DNA from: a virus
IMG/VR virus record: IMGVR_UViG_3300031957_001651
Span: 1-64,000 of that record
Direction: 5' to 3' (one strand)
Length of the DNA: 64,000 nucleotides
Part shown: positions 8,442-17,421 of the stretch, piece by piece
Numbering within the stretch: position 1 is the stretch's first letter
How the letters are laid out: each line of letters starts with the position of its first letter
Position numbers and translations under genes: made by a program
The notes under the pieces: model-generated
Databases searched by the model: none
Told to the model about the DNA's origin: nothing
Seen by the model: the letters and a program-made list of their open reading frames with translations, nothing else

Positions 8442-9897
8442 TCTAACTATTGAAAAATGTAATGAAGTATACATCAAAATTACTACCGAACCACATATAG
8501 AATACGAATTACGAGATCATTTTAAATTTGAAGTTCCTGGGGCAAAGTTTATGCCTCAATATCGTAAGAGAAATTGGAACGGTGAGATACACTTATTTGA
8601 CATGAGGACAAAGAGACTTTACATAGGTCTTTTACATAGACTTGTCGAATTCTGTAGCAATTACAATTACACGTATGAGTTTGTAACAAACAAGTACTAT
8701 GGAAAACCTTTTGAGGTTAATAAGGAAATTAGTTTAGAAGGAGTTAAGGATTATCTTGCTTCGATAACTGCTTTAACCCCAAGAAATTATCAGATTGAAG
8801 CAGTTCATGATGCATTAAAATATAACAGAAAGATTCTGTTAAGTCCCACTGCGTCAGGAAAAAGTCTGATGATTTACGCTGTCGTGAGATATCATGTGGA
8901 TAAGAATCGAAAAATTCTTGTAGTCGTTCCAACGACCAGTCTAGTAGATCAATTAGTCTCTGACTTTCGGGATTATGGGTGGGATTCTGATTCATATTGT
9001 CACAAAATATATGCAGGGTGTGAAAAACAAACGGATCTTCCAGTAACTGTTACTACATGGCAATCTATATATAAACTTGAACGTAATTATTTTGAAGATT
9101 TTGATGTTGTCATTGGTGATGAGGCACACTTATTTAAAAGTAAGTCTCTTATTACAATTATGACTCATCTTCATCATACTAAGTATAGGTATGGTTTTAC
9201 AGGAACACTTGATGGAACTCAAACTCATAAGTGGGTTCTGGAAGGATTGTTTGGTCCTTGTTATAGAGTAACACGTACATCAGAGTTGATGGAAAAAGGA
9301 CATGTATCGGATCTAGAGATTAGATGTCTTATCTTGAAGCATACTCCAAAAAAGTTTGATACTTATGAAGATGAGATACAATATCTAATAGGTAATGAGA
9401 AGAGAAATAAATTTATATTAAACCTTGCAAAAGGATTGGAAGGTAATACTTTGATTCTTTATAGTCGGGTTGCCACACATGGTGAACCTCTTTTTGAAAA
9501 GATAAATAGTTCAGTAAGTGAAGGACGAAAAGTATTTTTTGTCCATGGTGGAGTTGACTCTGAAGAAAGAGAAGAAGTTCGACGAATAACTGAGGATGAA
9601 AGTAATGCGATTATCGTAGCATCATATGGAACTTTCTCAACGGGAATTAACATTAGAAATCTTCATAATGTTATTTTTGCTAGTCCGTCTAAATCAAGAA
9701 TCCGTAATTTACAATCGATCGGAAGAGTTTTAAGGAAAGGTAAAAATAAAACCAAAGCAACTCTATATGATATAGCAGACGACTGCACAATTAGAAGTTT
9801 AAAGAACTATACTCTAAATCACTTAATCGAAAGAATTAAAATCTATAATCAAGAAAATTTTAATTATGACATTATAAACATCGATTTAAAAGATTAA
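8434..9897 (+). CDS. uvsW: RNA/DNA helicase UvsW
   Basis: A 487-residue superfamily 2 helicase: Walker A SPTASGKS (137-144), DEAH box in VIGDEAHLFKSK, motif III TGTLDG, and motif VI QSIGRVLRKGKN. T4 UvsW unwinds R-loops and branched recombination intermediates, shifting replication from origin-driven to recombination-driven initiation. The N-terminal ~110 residues (KFEVPGAKFMPQYRKRNWNG) match the small DNA-binding domain of UvsW. TAATG overlap with the next gene. Confidence 0.96.
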   Translation: MANLTIEKCNEVYIKITTEPHIEYELRDHFKFEVPGAKFMPQYRKRNWNGEIHLFDMRTKRLYIGLLHRLVEFCSNYNYTYEFVTNKYYGKPFEVNKEISLEGVKDYLASITALTPRNYQIEAVHDALKYNRKILLSPTASGKSLMIYAVVRYHVDKNRKILVVVPTTSLVDQLVSDFRDYGWDSDSYCHKIYAGCEKQTDLPVTVTTWQSIYKLERNYFEDFDVVIGDEAHLFKSKSLITIMTHLHHTKYRYGFTGTLDGTQTHKWVLEGLFGPCYRVTRTSELMEKGHVSDLEIRCLILKHTPKKFDTYEDEIQYLIGNEKRNKFILNLAKGLEGNTLILYSRVATHGEPLFEKINSSVSEGRKVFFVHGGVDSEEREEVRRITEDESNAIIVASYGTFSTGINIRNLHNVIFASPSKSRIRNLQSIGRVLRKGKNKTKATLYDIADDCTIRSLKNYTLNHLIERIKIYNQENFNYDIINIDLKD

Positions 9898-10277
9898 TGG
9901 AAGAAGAATTTTATGCAACGATAAAACTAAAAAATACTGAGGAGATATTTTCTAAGGTATCACCTTCTGACGAAGGTGATAAAATATTTCTCATGTTATT
10001 AGATCCAGTTACAATTGATGAAATTATAATTAGAGGTCAAGCATGTTATAAAATAGATCCTTGGTTAAAAACATCATCATCAGATATGATTCTGATCAAT
10101 ATGGAAGATGTCTTAACAATTGTAGAATGTAATGATCATCATACAATTAAAATGTATAAGTCATTTTGTAGAAAATCAAAAGATGATCATCAAAAACATA
10201 ATTTAAGCAGGAAAATGGGATATCTATCATCCGTAGATGATACCCGAAAGTACTTGGAGAAGTTATTCAAGAGTTAG
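9897..10277 (+). CDS. Conserved protein, possibly of an LSm-like beta-barrel family
   Basis: A 126-residue protein with start overlapping the uvsW stop. No catalytic motif. Its order of segments (KLKNTEEIFSKV near the start, PWLK in the middle, INMEDVLTIVE followed by Y) resembles three other small proteins in this window (23432, 26785, 27137). All combine an EE-containing first strand, a PW turn and a V-x-x-VE strand, like an SH3/LSm-type barrel. The C-terminal ~40 residues are basic (KSFCRKSKDDHQKHNLSRK). Function unknown. Confidence 0.7.
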   Translation: MEEEFYATIKLKNTEEIFSKVSPSDEGDKIFLMLLDPVTIDEIIIRGQACYKIDPWLKTSSSDMILINMEDVLTIVECNDHHTIKMYKSFCRKSKDDHQKHNLSRKMGYLSSVDDTRKYLEKLFKS

Positions 10278-10321
10278 CTTAAGCGTTCCTATCAACCTCA
10301 ACAGAGATATTCTACACATGG

Positions 10322-10350
10322 TTTACACATTTGTCAAGCTATGGTAGAAT
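10322..10350 (+). promoter_or_regulatory. Sigma70-type promoter for gene 55
   Basis: TTTACA (10322-10327), 17 bp, TAGAAT (10345-10350), with an extended -10 TG. It lies in the 104-bp gap before gene 55, so host-type holoenzyme would make the phage late sigma factor. Confidence 0.75.
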
Positions 10351-10381
10351 GAGTACATACTGAACTACTGGTAATAATGAA

Positions 10382-10879
10382 ATGCCAAAAAGAAAACAAT
10401 CGGAACATTATGTAAATAATAGAGATTTCCTAGATGCAATTGTAGAGTATAAAAAAGCACGTGAAGCAGCAGCAGAGGCAGGTGAACCAAGACCTAGGAT
10501 CACAAATTATCTCGGTGAATGCTTTCTTAAGATTGCAACTCATTTATCATATAAACCAAACTTTGTCAATTACATCTTTAAGGATGATATGATCTCTGAT
10601 GGAGTGGAGAACTGTATTCAGTATATTCATAATTTTAATCCAGAGAAATCCACAAATCCTTTCGCATACTTCACTCAGATTATTCACTACGCATTCCTGA
10701 GACGTATTCAGAAAGAGAAAAAGCAGTTGGACATTAAGAATAAGATCTTAGAAAAGACTGGATATGATCAGGTATTTGTTAATGACAATACTGTTGACAA
10801 TTCCAACTATGCAGACTATAATAGCATCAAAGATGCTGTCTATTCTAAACTTAGAGGAATGGGTTCAAATAACGTATGA
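10382..10879 (+). CDS. gp55: Late-transcription sigma factor (gp55)
   Basis: A 165-residue protein matching T4 gp55 (185), the small sigma factor that directs RNA polymerase to TATAAATA late promoters. It has a sigma region 2-like helical part: DGVENCIQYIHNFNPEKSTNPFAYFTQIIHYAFLRR, where the FAYFTQIIxxAFLRRI segment corresponds to region 2.3/2.4. Exact late boxes are present elsewhere in the window, fitting a working gp55. A perfect consensus promoter for gene 47 lies inside its 3' end. Confidence 0.95.
   Translation: MPKRKQSEHYVNNRDFLDAIVEYKKAREAAAEAGEPRPRITNYLGECFLKIATHLSYKPNFVNYIFKDDMISDGVENCIQYIHNFNPEKSTNPFAYFTQIIHYAFLRRIQKEKKQLDIKNKILEKTGYDQVFVNDNTVDNSNYADYNSIKDAVYSKLRGMGSNNV
10794..10822 (+). 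promoter_or_regulatory. Perfect sigma70 promoter inside the 3' end of gene 55
   Basis: TTGACA (10794-10799), 17 bp, TATAAT (10817-10822), both hexamers exact. It ends 53 nt before the gene 47 start. Confidence 0.82.
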
Positions 10880-11925
10880 AGATTGCCCTCATCACAGATC
10901 AACACTTTGGAGCAAGAAAGAACTCAAAACTCTTTCATGATTTTTTTCTAAAGTTTTATAATGATGTATTTTTCCCGACTCTGAAAGAGGAGGGAATCAC
11001 TACGATTGTTGATATGGGTGATACTTTTGATAACAGAACTGGTATTAATTTTAGTTCACTTAAGTGGGCAAAGGATAATTACTATGATGTTCTGGAAAGT
11101 ATGGGATGTAAAATTCATACTATTGTAGGAAATCATACTGCCTTTTATAAGAATACTAATAATGTAAATGCAGTAGATCTCTTACTTCGTGAATATAGAA
11201 ATGTTGAAGTTTATTCAGAACCCTCTGAGGTTATTATTGACGGTCTAAAGTTAACATTTATTCCATGGATTAATAAAGAAAATGAGGAAACTACTTTCAA
11301 ACTTCTTAAAAATACAGATAGCAAGATTGCGATGGGGCACCTTGAACTCAGAGGATTTGCTGCTAATAAACAGTGCATCATGGAGCATGGTCATGAGAGC
11401 AAGTTATTTGAGAAGTTCACCAAGGTCTTCTCTGGGCACTACCACACTAGATCGAATGATCGAAACATCCATTACACAGGAAACGCATACGAAATTTACT
11501 GGAACGATGTAAATGATGTACGTGGATTTACAATATTCGATACTGAAACCTTAGAGCATACTTTTGTCAATAATCCATATAGTATTTTCCATCACGTTTA
11601 CTATGAGGATACCGATTATAAGACCTTTGACTTTTCAAAGTATCGGGATATGATTGTAAAAGTTATTGTTAGAAAGAAAACTAATAATAAAAACTTTGAG
11701 AAGTTTATTGATAAGTTTTACATCTCCAATGTTGCGGACTTGAAGATTGTAGAAAGTCAAGATTTTAATGGATGGTACTCTAAGGATCAGATAGAAGAAA
11801 TAGAATCTGAGGATACTTTAAGTTTGTTAAATAAGTATATACAGGAATCTGAGATTGACTTAGATAAATCAGAATTATCTAAAATTATCAAAGAGGTGTA
11901 TCAGGAAGCTTGCGAAATGATCTAG
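10876..11925 (+). CDS. gp47: Recombination nuclease subunit gp47 (Mre11/SbcD-like)
   Basis: A 349-residue metallophosphoesterase with all phosphoesterase motifs in order: DQHFG near the N-terminus, DMGDTFDNR, VGNHTAFYKN, GHLE and GHYHT. With gp46 it forms the Mre11/Rad50-type complex that resects DNA ends for recombination-dependent replication. Length matches T4 gp47 (339). The start overlaps the gene 55 stop (ATGA). A DUF3110-like gene sits between it and gene 46. Confidence 0.96.
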   Translation: MKIALITDQHFGARKNSKLFHDFFLKFYNDVFFPTLKEEGITTIVDMGDTFDNRTGINFSSLKWAKDNYYDVLESMGCKIHTIVGNHTAFYKNTNNVNAVDLLLREYRNVEVYSEPSEVIIDGLKLTFIPWINKENEETTFKLLKNTDSKIAMGHLELRGFAANKQCIMEHGHESKLFEKFTKVFSGHYHTRSNDRNIHYTGNAYEIYWNDVNDVRGFTIFDTETLEHTFVNNPYSIFHHVYYEDTDYKTFDFSKYRDMIVKVIVRKKTNNKNFEKFIDKFYISNVADLKIVESQDFNGWYSKDQIEEIESEDTLSLLNKYIQESEIDLDKSELSKIIKEVYQEACEMI

Positions 11926-11926
11926 T

Positions 11927-12196
11927 ATGTATATCGTAGTAATTGATGGAGAAGAAGATAGAGGTGCATATTCTGTAGCAGATGATAATGGTGAAAATGT
12001 TCTATACATCTGGGAAAATGACGATGATGTGGAACGTTTTATTATGATGCTAGAAGAAAGTGGTGCTCCAAAAATGAGATCTGTTGAAGTCGAAGAAGAT
12101 TTATTATTTGAAACATGTAGTCAACATGGTTACATGTATGCTATTATTGGTAGTGATGAGTTAGTAGTTCCACCTGAAGAACATGATTTATTTTAA
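11927..12196 (+). CDS. DUF3110-like protein between genes 47 and 46
   Basis: An 89-residue acidic protein starting MYIVVIDGEEDRGAYSV and containing VLYIWENDDDVERFIMMLEE. The pattern (N-terminal strand, an F/W-E-x-x-D-D-A/V-x-R-F helix with LEE, a later strand near a C-terminal VPP) matches DUF3110, a small ferredoxin-like fold family common in cyanobacteria. Function unknown. It overlaps the gene 46 start by 14 nt, so it is co-translated with the 46/47 nuclease. The family call is from memory of the pattern. Confidence 0.72.
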   Translation: MYIVVIDGEEDRGAYSVADDNGENVLYIWENDDDVERFIMMLEESGAPKMRSVEVEEDLLFETCSQHGYMYAIIGSDELVVPPEEHDLF

Positions 12197-13898
12197 GAAG
12201 ATTGGTTGGAAAAATTTTCTTTCAACGGGCAACCAATACACAGAAGTCCAACTTGATGAATGTAAAAACAGTATAATTATTGGTACTAATGGTGCAGGTA
12301 AGTCAACTATTCTTGATGCACTGACTTTTGTCTTGTTTGGAAAGTCATTTCGCAAAATTAATAAACCTCAACTTATTAACTCTACGAACGAGAAAGATTG
12401 TGTTGTAAATATTGATTTTACAATTGGATCTGTAGACTGGAGAATTGTTCGTGGAATTAAACCAAATATCTTTGAGATTTATAGAGATGGAACACCTCTA
12501 GATCAAGCAGCATCTGTTAATGATCAGCAGAAGTATCTTGAGCAAAGCATTCTCAAGATGAATTATAAATCATTCACTCAGATCGTAATACTTGGAAGTA
12601 GTAACTTTACACCATTTATGCAATTACCTGCTGCAGGTAGACGTGAAGTTATTGAGGATATTCTTGATATAAAAGTTTTTTCTACAATGAATAATATCAT
12701 TAAAGATCAACTTAGGAGATATAGGGAAGATGTTAAAGTATTAAATCTAAAGAAAGAATCTTTTACTGATAAAGTTAGAATGCAAGAAAACTTTATTAAT
12801 GAACTTGATAATCGTGGTAAGGATGTAATTAATAAGTATAACAATAAAATTTCTCAACTTAATAATGATATTGGGATTCTTAATAGAGACAATTCTATAT
12901 TTGAAGAAGACGTGTTTCGTTATACGAAAGAACTTGAAAGTGTTCAAGATGCGAAAAGTAAAGTTCGTAAACTTGGAAACCTGAAGGGTAAAATCTCACA
13001 GAAAATGGATACCATTAAACGTGAGCAAAATTTCTTTTCGGATAATCTTACATGTCCTACGTGTGAGCAAACTATAGAAGAGTCTTTTCGTGTTAAAAGA
13101 CTTAAAAATACTGATAATAAACTAAATGAATTGGAGAATGGATATGATCAACTTATTGAAACTATCAAGTCTGAAGAATTTCGGGAGACAATTTTTGACA
13201 ACATTTCAAAATCTATTATGGAGTCCCAAAGTAAAATTAGTTCCAATAGTGCAAAGATCTCGTCACTACAAAGTCAAGTAACTAGTCTAAATTTTGAGAT
13301 TAACACTTTAAATGATCAGTCAGCAAATAAGACTGAAGAAAAAGAAAAGTTAAACTCATATAAAGATAATCTTGAAACCGTATTTGATGATCTCAGTGAG
13401 AATAGAGATAAAATTATTAGACATGATTTTCTTCATGAACTTCTGAAAGATAGTGGAGTCAAGTCTAAAATCATTGAAAAGTATCTTCCACTCATAAATC
13501 AGCAAGTGTCTAAGTATCTTCAGATGATGGAGTTTTATATTAACTTCAAACTTGATGAAGAATTTAATGAAACGATAGAATCACCAATTCATGAAGATTT
13601 TTCTTATTCTTCATTCTCTGAAGGTGAGAAGCAACGTATTGACTTGGCACTATTATTCACTTGGAGAGAAGTTGCTAAGATTAAAAACTCTACTAGCACT
13701 AATCTTTTGATTATGGATGAAATCTTTGATTCATCTCTTGATGGATTTGGAACGGATGAGTTTCTTAAAATTATTCGATTTGTTATTAAAGATGCCAACA
13801 TCTTTGTTATTTCTCACAAAGAATCTCTTCATGATAAGTTTGATCGTGTTATCAAATTTGAGAAGAGAAAGAATTTTTCACAGATAGTTGAATCATGA
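12183..13898 (+). CDS. gp46: Recombination nuclease subunit gp46 (Rad50/SbcC-like)
   Basis: A 571-residue SMC-like ATPase: Walker A GTNGAGKST (34-42), a coiled-coil arm, the zinc-hook CPTC (291-294) where two molecules dimerise, a second coiled coil, then the ABC signature SFSEGEKQRIDLAL and Walker B LLIMDEIFDSSLD. It partners gp47 in end resection. Length equals T4 gp46 (560). Its stop overlaps the sulfotransferase start. Confidence 0.97.
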   Translation: MIYFKKIGWKNFLSTGNQYTEVQLDECKNSIIIGTNGAGKSTILDALTFVLFGKSFRKINKPQLINSTNEKDCVVNIDFTIGSVDWRIVRGIKPNIFEIYRDGTPLDQAASVNDQQKYLEQSILKMNYKSFTQIVILGSSNFTPFMQLPAAGRREVIEDILDIKVFSTMNNIIKDQLRRYREDVKVLNLKKESFTDKVRMQENFINELDNRGKDVINKYNNKISQLNNDIGILNRDNSIFEEDVFRYTKELESVQDAKSKVRKLGNLKGKISQKMDTIKREQNFFSDNLTCPTCEQTIEESFRVKRLKNTDNKLNELENGYDQLIETIKSEEFRETIFDNISKSIMESQSKISSNSAKISSLQSQVTSLNFEINTLNDQSANKTEEKEKLNSYKDNLETVFDDLSENRDKIIRHDFLHELLKDSGVKSKIIEKYLPLINQQVSKYLQMMEFYINFKLDEEFNETIESPIHEDFSYSSFSEGEKQRIDLALLFTWREVAKIKNSTSTNLLIMDEIFDSSLDGFGTDEFLKIIRFVIKDANIFVISHKESLHDKFDRVIKFEKRKNFSQIVES

Positions 13899-14740
13899 AA
13901 TTTGTAACTCTAGCAGGATTGCCTAGAAGTGGAACTACACTATTGGGAAATCTTTTGCAGCAGCACCCAGACATTACTGTTGAGATGGACTCTTGTCTCT
14001 CAGATATTTTAACAAATATATCCCAACATTCTGAGAAAGTTTATACTGAGACTCAGCATACCATGAAAGATATGAAGATTTTATATAAATCTTTTATGAG
14101 AGCAGGTATATCTTCTTGGTTAGAGAATTTATGCTATACTAATATCTACGTTGATAAAGATAGAAGTTGGGCAGTAGATTTTGATTTACTTTTTAATCTT
14201 GTTCCCTCCGCCAAAGTAATATTTGTTGTTAGGGATCTCCGTGGTGTAATTTCTTCCATGGAGAAGATGGAAACTGAAAATAGAATTATGGGACCATCTA
14301 CACCAGAACTTTATCCTTTTGATTCTAGAGAAGATTACCATCAAGTTGATTTGATGGATAAGAGAATAGAGTCTTATATGCAGATGGATATGATTTATAC
14401 TCCACTATTTGCACTGAAAGAAATCTTAGATTGTGAAAGAAAATATTTGAAGAATTTTAAGTTTGTTAAATATGAGGATTTTATTGAACATCCTCAAAAA
14501 ACATTATCTGAAATTTATATGTTCATTGATGCAGATCATCATAGTAATGATTTGGATAATGTGGAGCAAGGGCATTTCAACGATTCAATATATGCACCTT
14601 GGGGTGATCATACGATACGTCCTAAGGTAGTTTCTAAAAAAGAAACATACGAGTTTCCGTTGATAAAACGGAAATCTCAACATAAAATATTGAGAGATTA
14701 CTCTTGGTATTATCAATTTCTATATCCAAATCTAAAATAA
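13895..14740 (+). CDS. PAPS-dependent sulfotransferase-like protein
   Basis: A 281-residue protein with both PAPS-binding signatures of sulfotransferases: the 5'-phosphosulfate loop AGLPRSGTTLLGNLL (7-21) and the 3'-phosphate motif VIFVVRDLRGVISSM with R113 and S120. Such enzymes move a sulfuryl group from PAPS to hydroxyls of carbohydrates, lipids or proteins. The acceptor cannot be read from the sequence; given the glycan genes elsewhere in this phage, a sugar is plausible. No signal peptide, so cytoplasmic. The start overlaps the gene 46 stop (ATGA), which makes it an add-on to the recombination operon. Confidence 0.82.
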   Translation: MKFVTLAGLPRSGTTLLGNLLQQHPDITVEMDSCLSDILTNISQHSEKVYTETQHTMKDMKILYKSFMRAGISSWLENLCYTNIYVDKDRSWAVDFDLLFNLVPSAKVIFVVRDLRGVISSMEKMETENRIMGPSTPELYPFDSREDYHQVDLMDKRIESYMQMDMIYTPLFALKEILDCERKYLKNFKFVKYEDFIEHPQKTLSEIYMFIDADHHSNDLDNVEQGHFNDSIYAPWGDHTIRPKVVSKKETYEFPLIKRKSQHKILRDYSWYYQFLYPNLK

Positions 14741-14753
14741 TACGAACTATAAA

Positions 14754-15074
14754 ATGCCAAAAAGAACAAGAAAATCTAAAGTCCTTGCGAGAATGCAATG
14801 GTTGACCAATTATAAAACTGGAAAACCTTGTCAAGATTGTGGAAATACATATGATCCAATTTGTATGGATTTTCATCATGAGCAACCAGAATTGAAAAAA
14901 GATGAAATCCGTATGTTACTCCGAGACGGGTACTCTATGGATATTGTCCAAGCAGAAATTGATAAATGTGTCTTGATCTGTTCTAATTGTCATAGACTTA
15001 GACACAAGAACGATCCTGTGACGGTTCATAAACTGGTACAGAAATCGAAGTCGAAGGCTGTATTGCCTTTATAA
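14754..15074 (+). CDS. HNH-type nuclease-like zinc protein
   Basis: A 106-residue basic protein with paired zinc ligands CQDCG (26-30) and CSNCHR (76-81), a central DFHH (39-42) and H84. This arrangement (CxxC...DxHH...CxxCHxxxH) is an HNH/treble-clef nuclease fold, where the DFHH histidines would be metal- and water-binding. It may be a free-standing mobile endonuclease or a packaging or repair nuclease. It stands alone between the sulfotransferase and the VWA gene. Confidence 0.75.
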   Translation: MPKRTRKSKVLARMQWLTNYKTGKPCQDCGNTYDPICMDFHHEQPELKKDEIRMLLRDGYSMDIVQAEIDKCVLICSNCHRLRHKNDPVTVHKLVQKSKSKAVLPL

Positions 15075-15098
15075 TAGGTACATCTAAGACAAACAGGC

Positions 15099-17234
15099 AT
15101 GTCCATCAACTTTGAAGTGAAGAGTCAACTTGCCAAACTTCTTGCTACGGAAGATTTGATTGTTGAGCATCGTCATGTTGAGACTGCAATGTTCAATGTA
15201 CACACTCGGGTTCTGACACTTCCTATGTGGAAGAAAGCATCTGAGTGTGTTTTTGATATGTTGGTTGCCCACGAAGTTGGACATGCCCTCTTTACTCCCG
15301 ATGAATGGGATTGGGATACTCCTAAACAGTTTGTCAATGTTGTGGAAGATGCCCGAATTGAGAAACTTATGAAACGCAAGTATGCTGGACTTGCTAAAAC
15401 ATTTTATCGTGGTTACGAGGAACTTTCTGAGGAAGATTTCTTTGCACTAGAGAACGAAAATATTCCTTCAATGAATCTTGCAGATCGTGCAAACCTTTGG
15501 TTTAAAATTGGTAATTTTGTCAACATTCCTATTCAGAGAGGAAAGGAGATGGAAATTATCAATATGATTGCTGATTGTGAAACCTTTGCTGATGTTCTGA
15601 TTGTTGCCGAAGAACTATACAACTTTTGTAAGAAAAATCAAGAGGAAAACCTGAGTGAGGTTTCACTTGCTCCTACTCAAGGATCTTCGAGTTCTTCTGA
15701 AAATCAAAATACTTCTGAGTCTAGTGATGGTGAACTAGACACAGAATCAACTGAGTCTTCTGAAGGTGAATCTGGTGAAGATTCAATGCCAGAGATTGAA
15801 TCACCATCTTCTGGTGGTGGATCTTCTAGTCTTGAGGTAAAAACTGCCGAGAATCTTGAAGATTCTATTAGTGATCTCATTGATGATCGTGGAGCAGATA
15901 ATCCATATAGTGAACTAACTTATTTAAATATTCCAGATTTAGATTTAAAAACAGTAATTTCATCTAATTCTGACATTCATGATCACATCAATACATTTTG
16001 GTCTAATTATGAAAATGATGGTGGAGACCTACGTCATTTTGATTGGGCAGACATTTCATACACAGACTTTAAAAAATCAGCACAGAAAGAAGTAAACTAT
16101 CTCGTCAAAGAATTTGAATGCCGCAAGTCTGCTGCTGCATATTCTCGTGCTTCTGTATCTAAGACTGGTGTTCTTGATACTGCTAAGTTACACACTTACA
16201 AGTATAATGAAGATCTTTTCAGGAAAGTAACTGTTCTTCCTGATGGCAAGAATCATGGTCTTCTATTTGTTCTTGACTGGTCTGGTTCTATGGGAACCGT
16301 GATGCTTGATACTATGAAGCAACTGTTTAATCTAATTTGGTTCTGCCGTAAGGTATCAATTCCGTTTGATGTTTATGCATTTACTAATGATTTTAGATGT
16401 GGAAATTATGATAGTATGGGAAAACTAATTTACCCAGAACCTCATTATGAAAAGGAGGATGGATTACTTCAAGTTTCTGATGTATTCTCGATGATGAATA
16501 TTCTTACTAGTAACGTAAGTAATCGTATTCTTGATAAGCAAATGCATACTATGTTCCGAATTGCATTTGCACAAACTAAATATGTTGGTTATCCAGTTCC
16601 TATTCGTGTGGGTCTATCTGGTACTCCTTTAAATGAAGCACTCATTTCTCTTCATAATATTATTCCCACCTTTAAGAAACAATACTCTCTTGAAAAAGTT
16701 CAGTGCATTGTTCTTACTGATGGTGAGGCAGGACCATTAAATCGTCATGTTGCTGTTGAGTATCCAAATCAAGAAAAACGAATTGGAACTGCACGTCTCA
16801 ATGCCAATTGCTATATTCGTGATCGTAAGATTGGTACAACTTACAAAGTCACTAATTATCACGAATCAGCATACGTTTCATTTACTAATTTAATGTTAAC
16901 TAATCTTAAGGATAGTTTTCCAAATACGAATTTTGTAGGTATTCGTGTCCTTTCAAAAGGTGATTCTGGATCTTTCATTCGTCTTCATGGAAGTTCTTGG
17001 GAAGAAATTGAATCTATGAAAATTAAATGGAAGAAAGAACGTTGCGTCATGATTAAAAATTCTGGTTATGATACTTATATTGGACTTGCTAGTTCTGATT
17101 TATCCAACCAAACAGACTTTGAAGTAGATGATGGTGCAACAAAGGCAAAGATCAAATCTGCTTTTGTCAAGTCTTTGAAAACTAAGAAGTCCAATAAAAA
17201 AGTTTTGAATGAGTTTGTTTCATTGATTGCATGA
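15099..17234 (+). CDS. Metallopeptidase-VWA fusion protein (partner of the CobS/MoxR ATPase)
   Basis: A 711-residue protein with two recognisable parts. Near the N-terminus, AHEVGHALF holds the zinc-peptidase motif HExxH (58-62), with VVEDARIE about 25 residues later supplying a candidate third ligand (E83). A Ser/Glu-rich acidic linker (~185-250) follows. The C-terminal half has a von Willebrand A domain with MIDAS motif DWSGS (393-397). This resembles CobT-like proteins, which pair with CobS ATPases. Here the next large gene is such an ATPase. The peptidase motif suggests the pair remodels or cleaves a protein rather than making cobalamin. A TATAAT (15070-15075) without a good -35 stands upstream. 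Confidence 0.85.
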   Translation: MSINFEVKSQLAKLLATEDLIVEHRHVETAMFNVHTRVLTLPMWKKASECVFDMLVAHEVGHALFTPDEWDWDTPKQFVNVVEDARIEKLMKRKYAGLAKTFYRGYEELSEEDFFALENENIPSMNLADRANLWFKIGNFVNIPIQRGKEMEIINMIADCETFADVLIVAEELYNFCKKNQEENLSEVSLAPTQGSSSSSENQNTSESSDGELDTESTESSEGESGEDSMPEIESPSSGGGSSSLEVKTAENLEDSISDLIDDRGADNPYSELTYLNIPDLDLKTVISSNSDIHDHINTFWSNYENDGGDLRHFDWADISYTDFKKSAQKEVNYLVKEFECRKSAAAYSRASVSKTGVLDTAKLHTYKYNEDLFRKVTVLPDGKNHGLLFVLDWSGSMGTVMLDTMKQLFNLIWFCRKVSIPFDVYAFTNDFRCGNYDSMGKLIYPEPHYEKEDGLLQVSDVFSMMNILTSNVSNRILDKQMHTMFRIAFAQTKYVGYPVPIRVGLSGTPLNEALISLHNIIPTFKKQYSLEKVQCIVLTDGEAGPLNRHVAVEYPNQEKRIGTARLNANCYIRDRKIGTTYKVTNYHESAYVSFTNLMLTNLKDSFPNTNFVGIRVLSKGDSGSFIRLHGSSWEEIESMKIKWKKERCVMIKNSGYDTYIGLASSDLSNQTDFEVDDGATKAKIKSAFVKSLKTKKSNKKVLNEFVSLIA

Positions 17235-17398
17235 CTAAGAGATCTTGTCCTTATTGTGGTAAATTTGACACACTCTGTGCTGATGTCACTAGTCTTTCTA
17301 GGGCATGGGCACGGAGTGCTTGCATGTTAAAACATAAAGGAATACCACTTTCTAAACTGTCCTCTGATGACGAAACTGACCAGAGTTCTATACTATAA
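17231..17398 (+). CDS. Tiny zinc-knuckle protein between the VWA and MoxR genes
   Basis: A 55-residue ORF whose start overlaps the VWA stop (ATGA). It begins MTKRSCPYCGKFDTLC, with four cysteines (6, 9, 16, 31) able to bind zinc, then a helix SRAWARSACMLKHKG. The coupling and its place inside the VWA-MoxR pair suggest it is part of the same module. No family recognised. Confidence 0.6.
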   Translation: MTKRSCPYCGKFDTLCADVTSLSRAWARSACMLKHKGIPLSKLSSDDETDQSSIL

Positions 17399-17421
17399 TA
17401 ACTTCAGTTCAAACGAAACGC

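Noticed and set aside
15070-15075. TATAAT before the VWA gene as a sigma70 promoter
   Set aside because: No acceptable -35 hexamer at 16-18 bp upstream; the true promoters here have strict 17-bp spacing.
17394-17399. TATAAT before the cobS-like gene as a sigma70 promoter
   Set aside because: The -10 is perfect but no -35-like hexamer is at the right distance; left as possible but unsupported.
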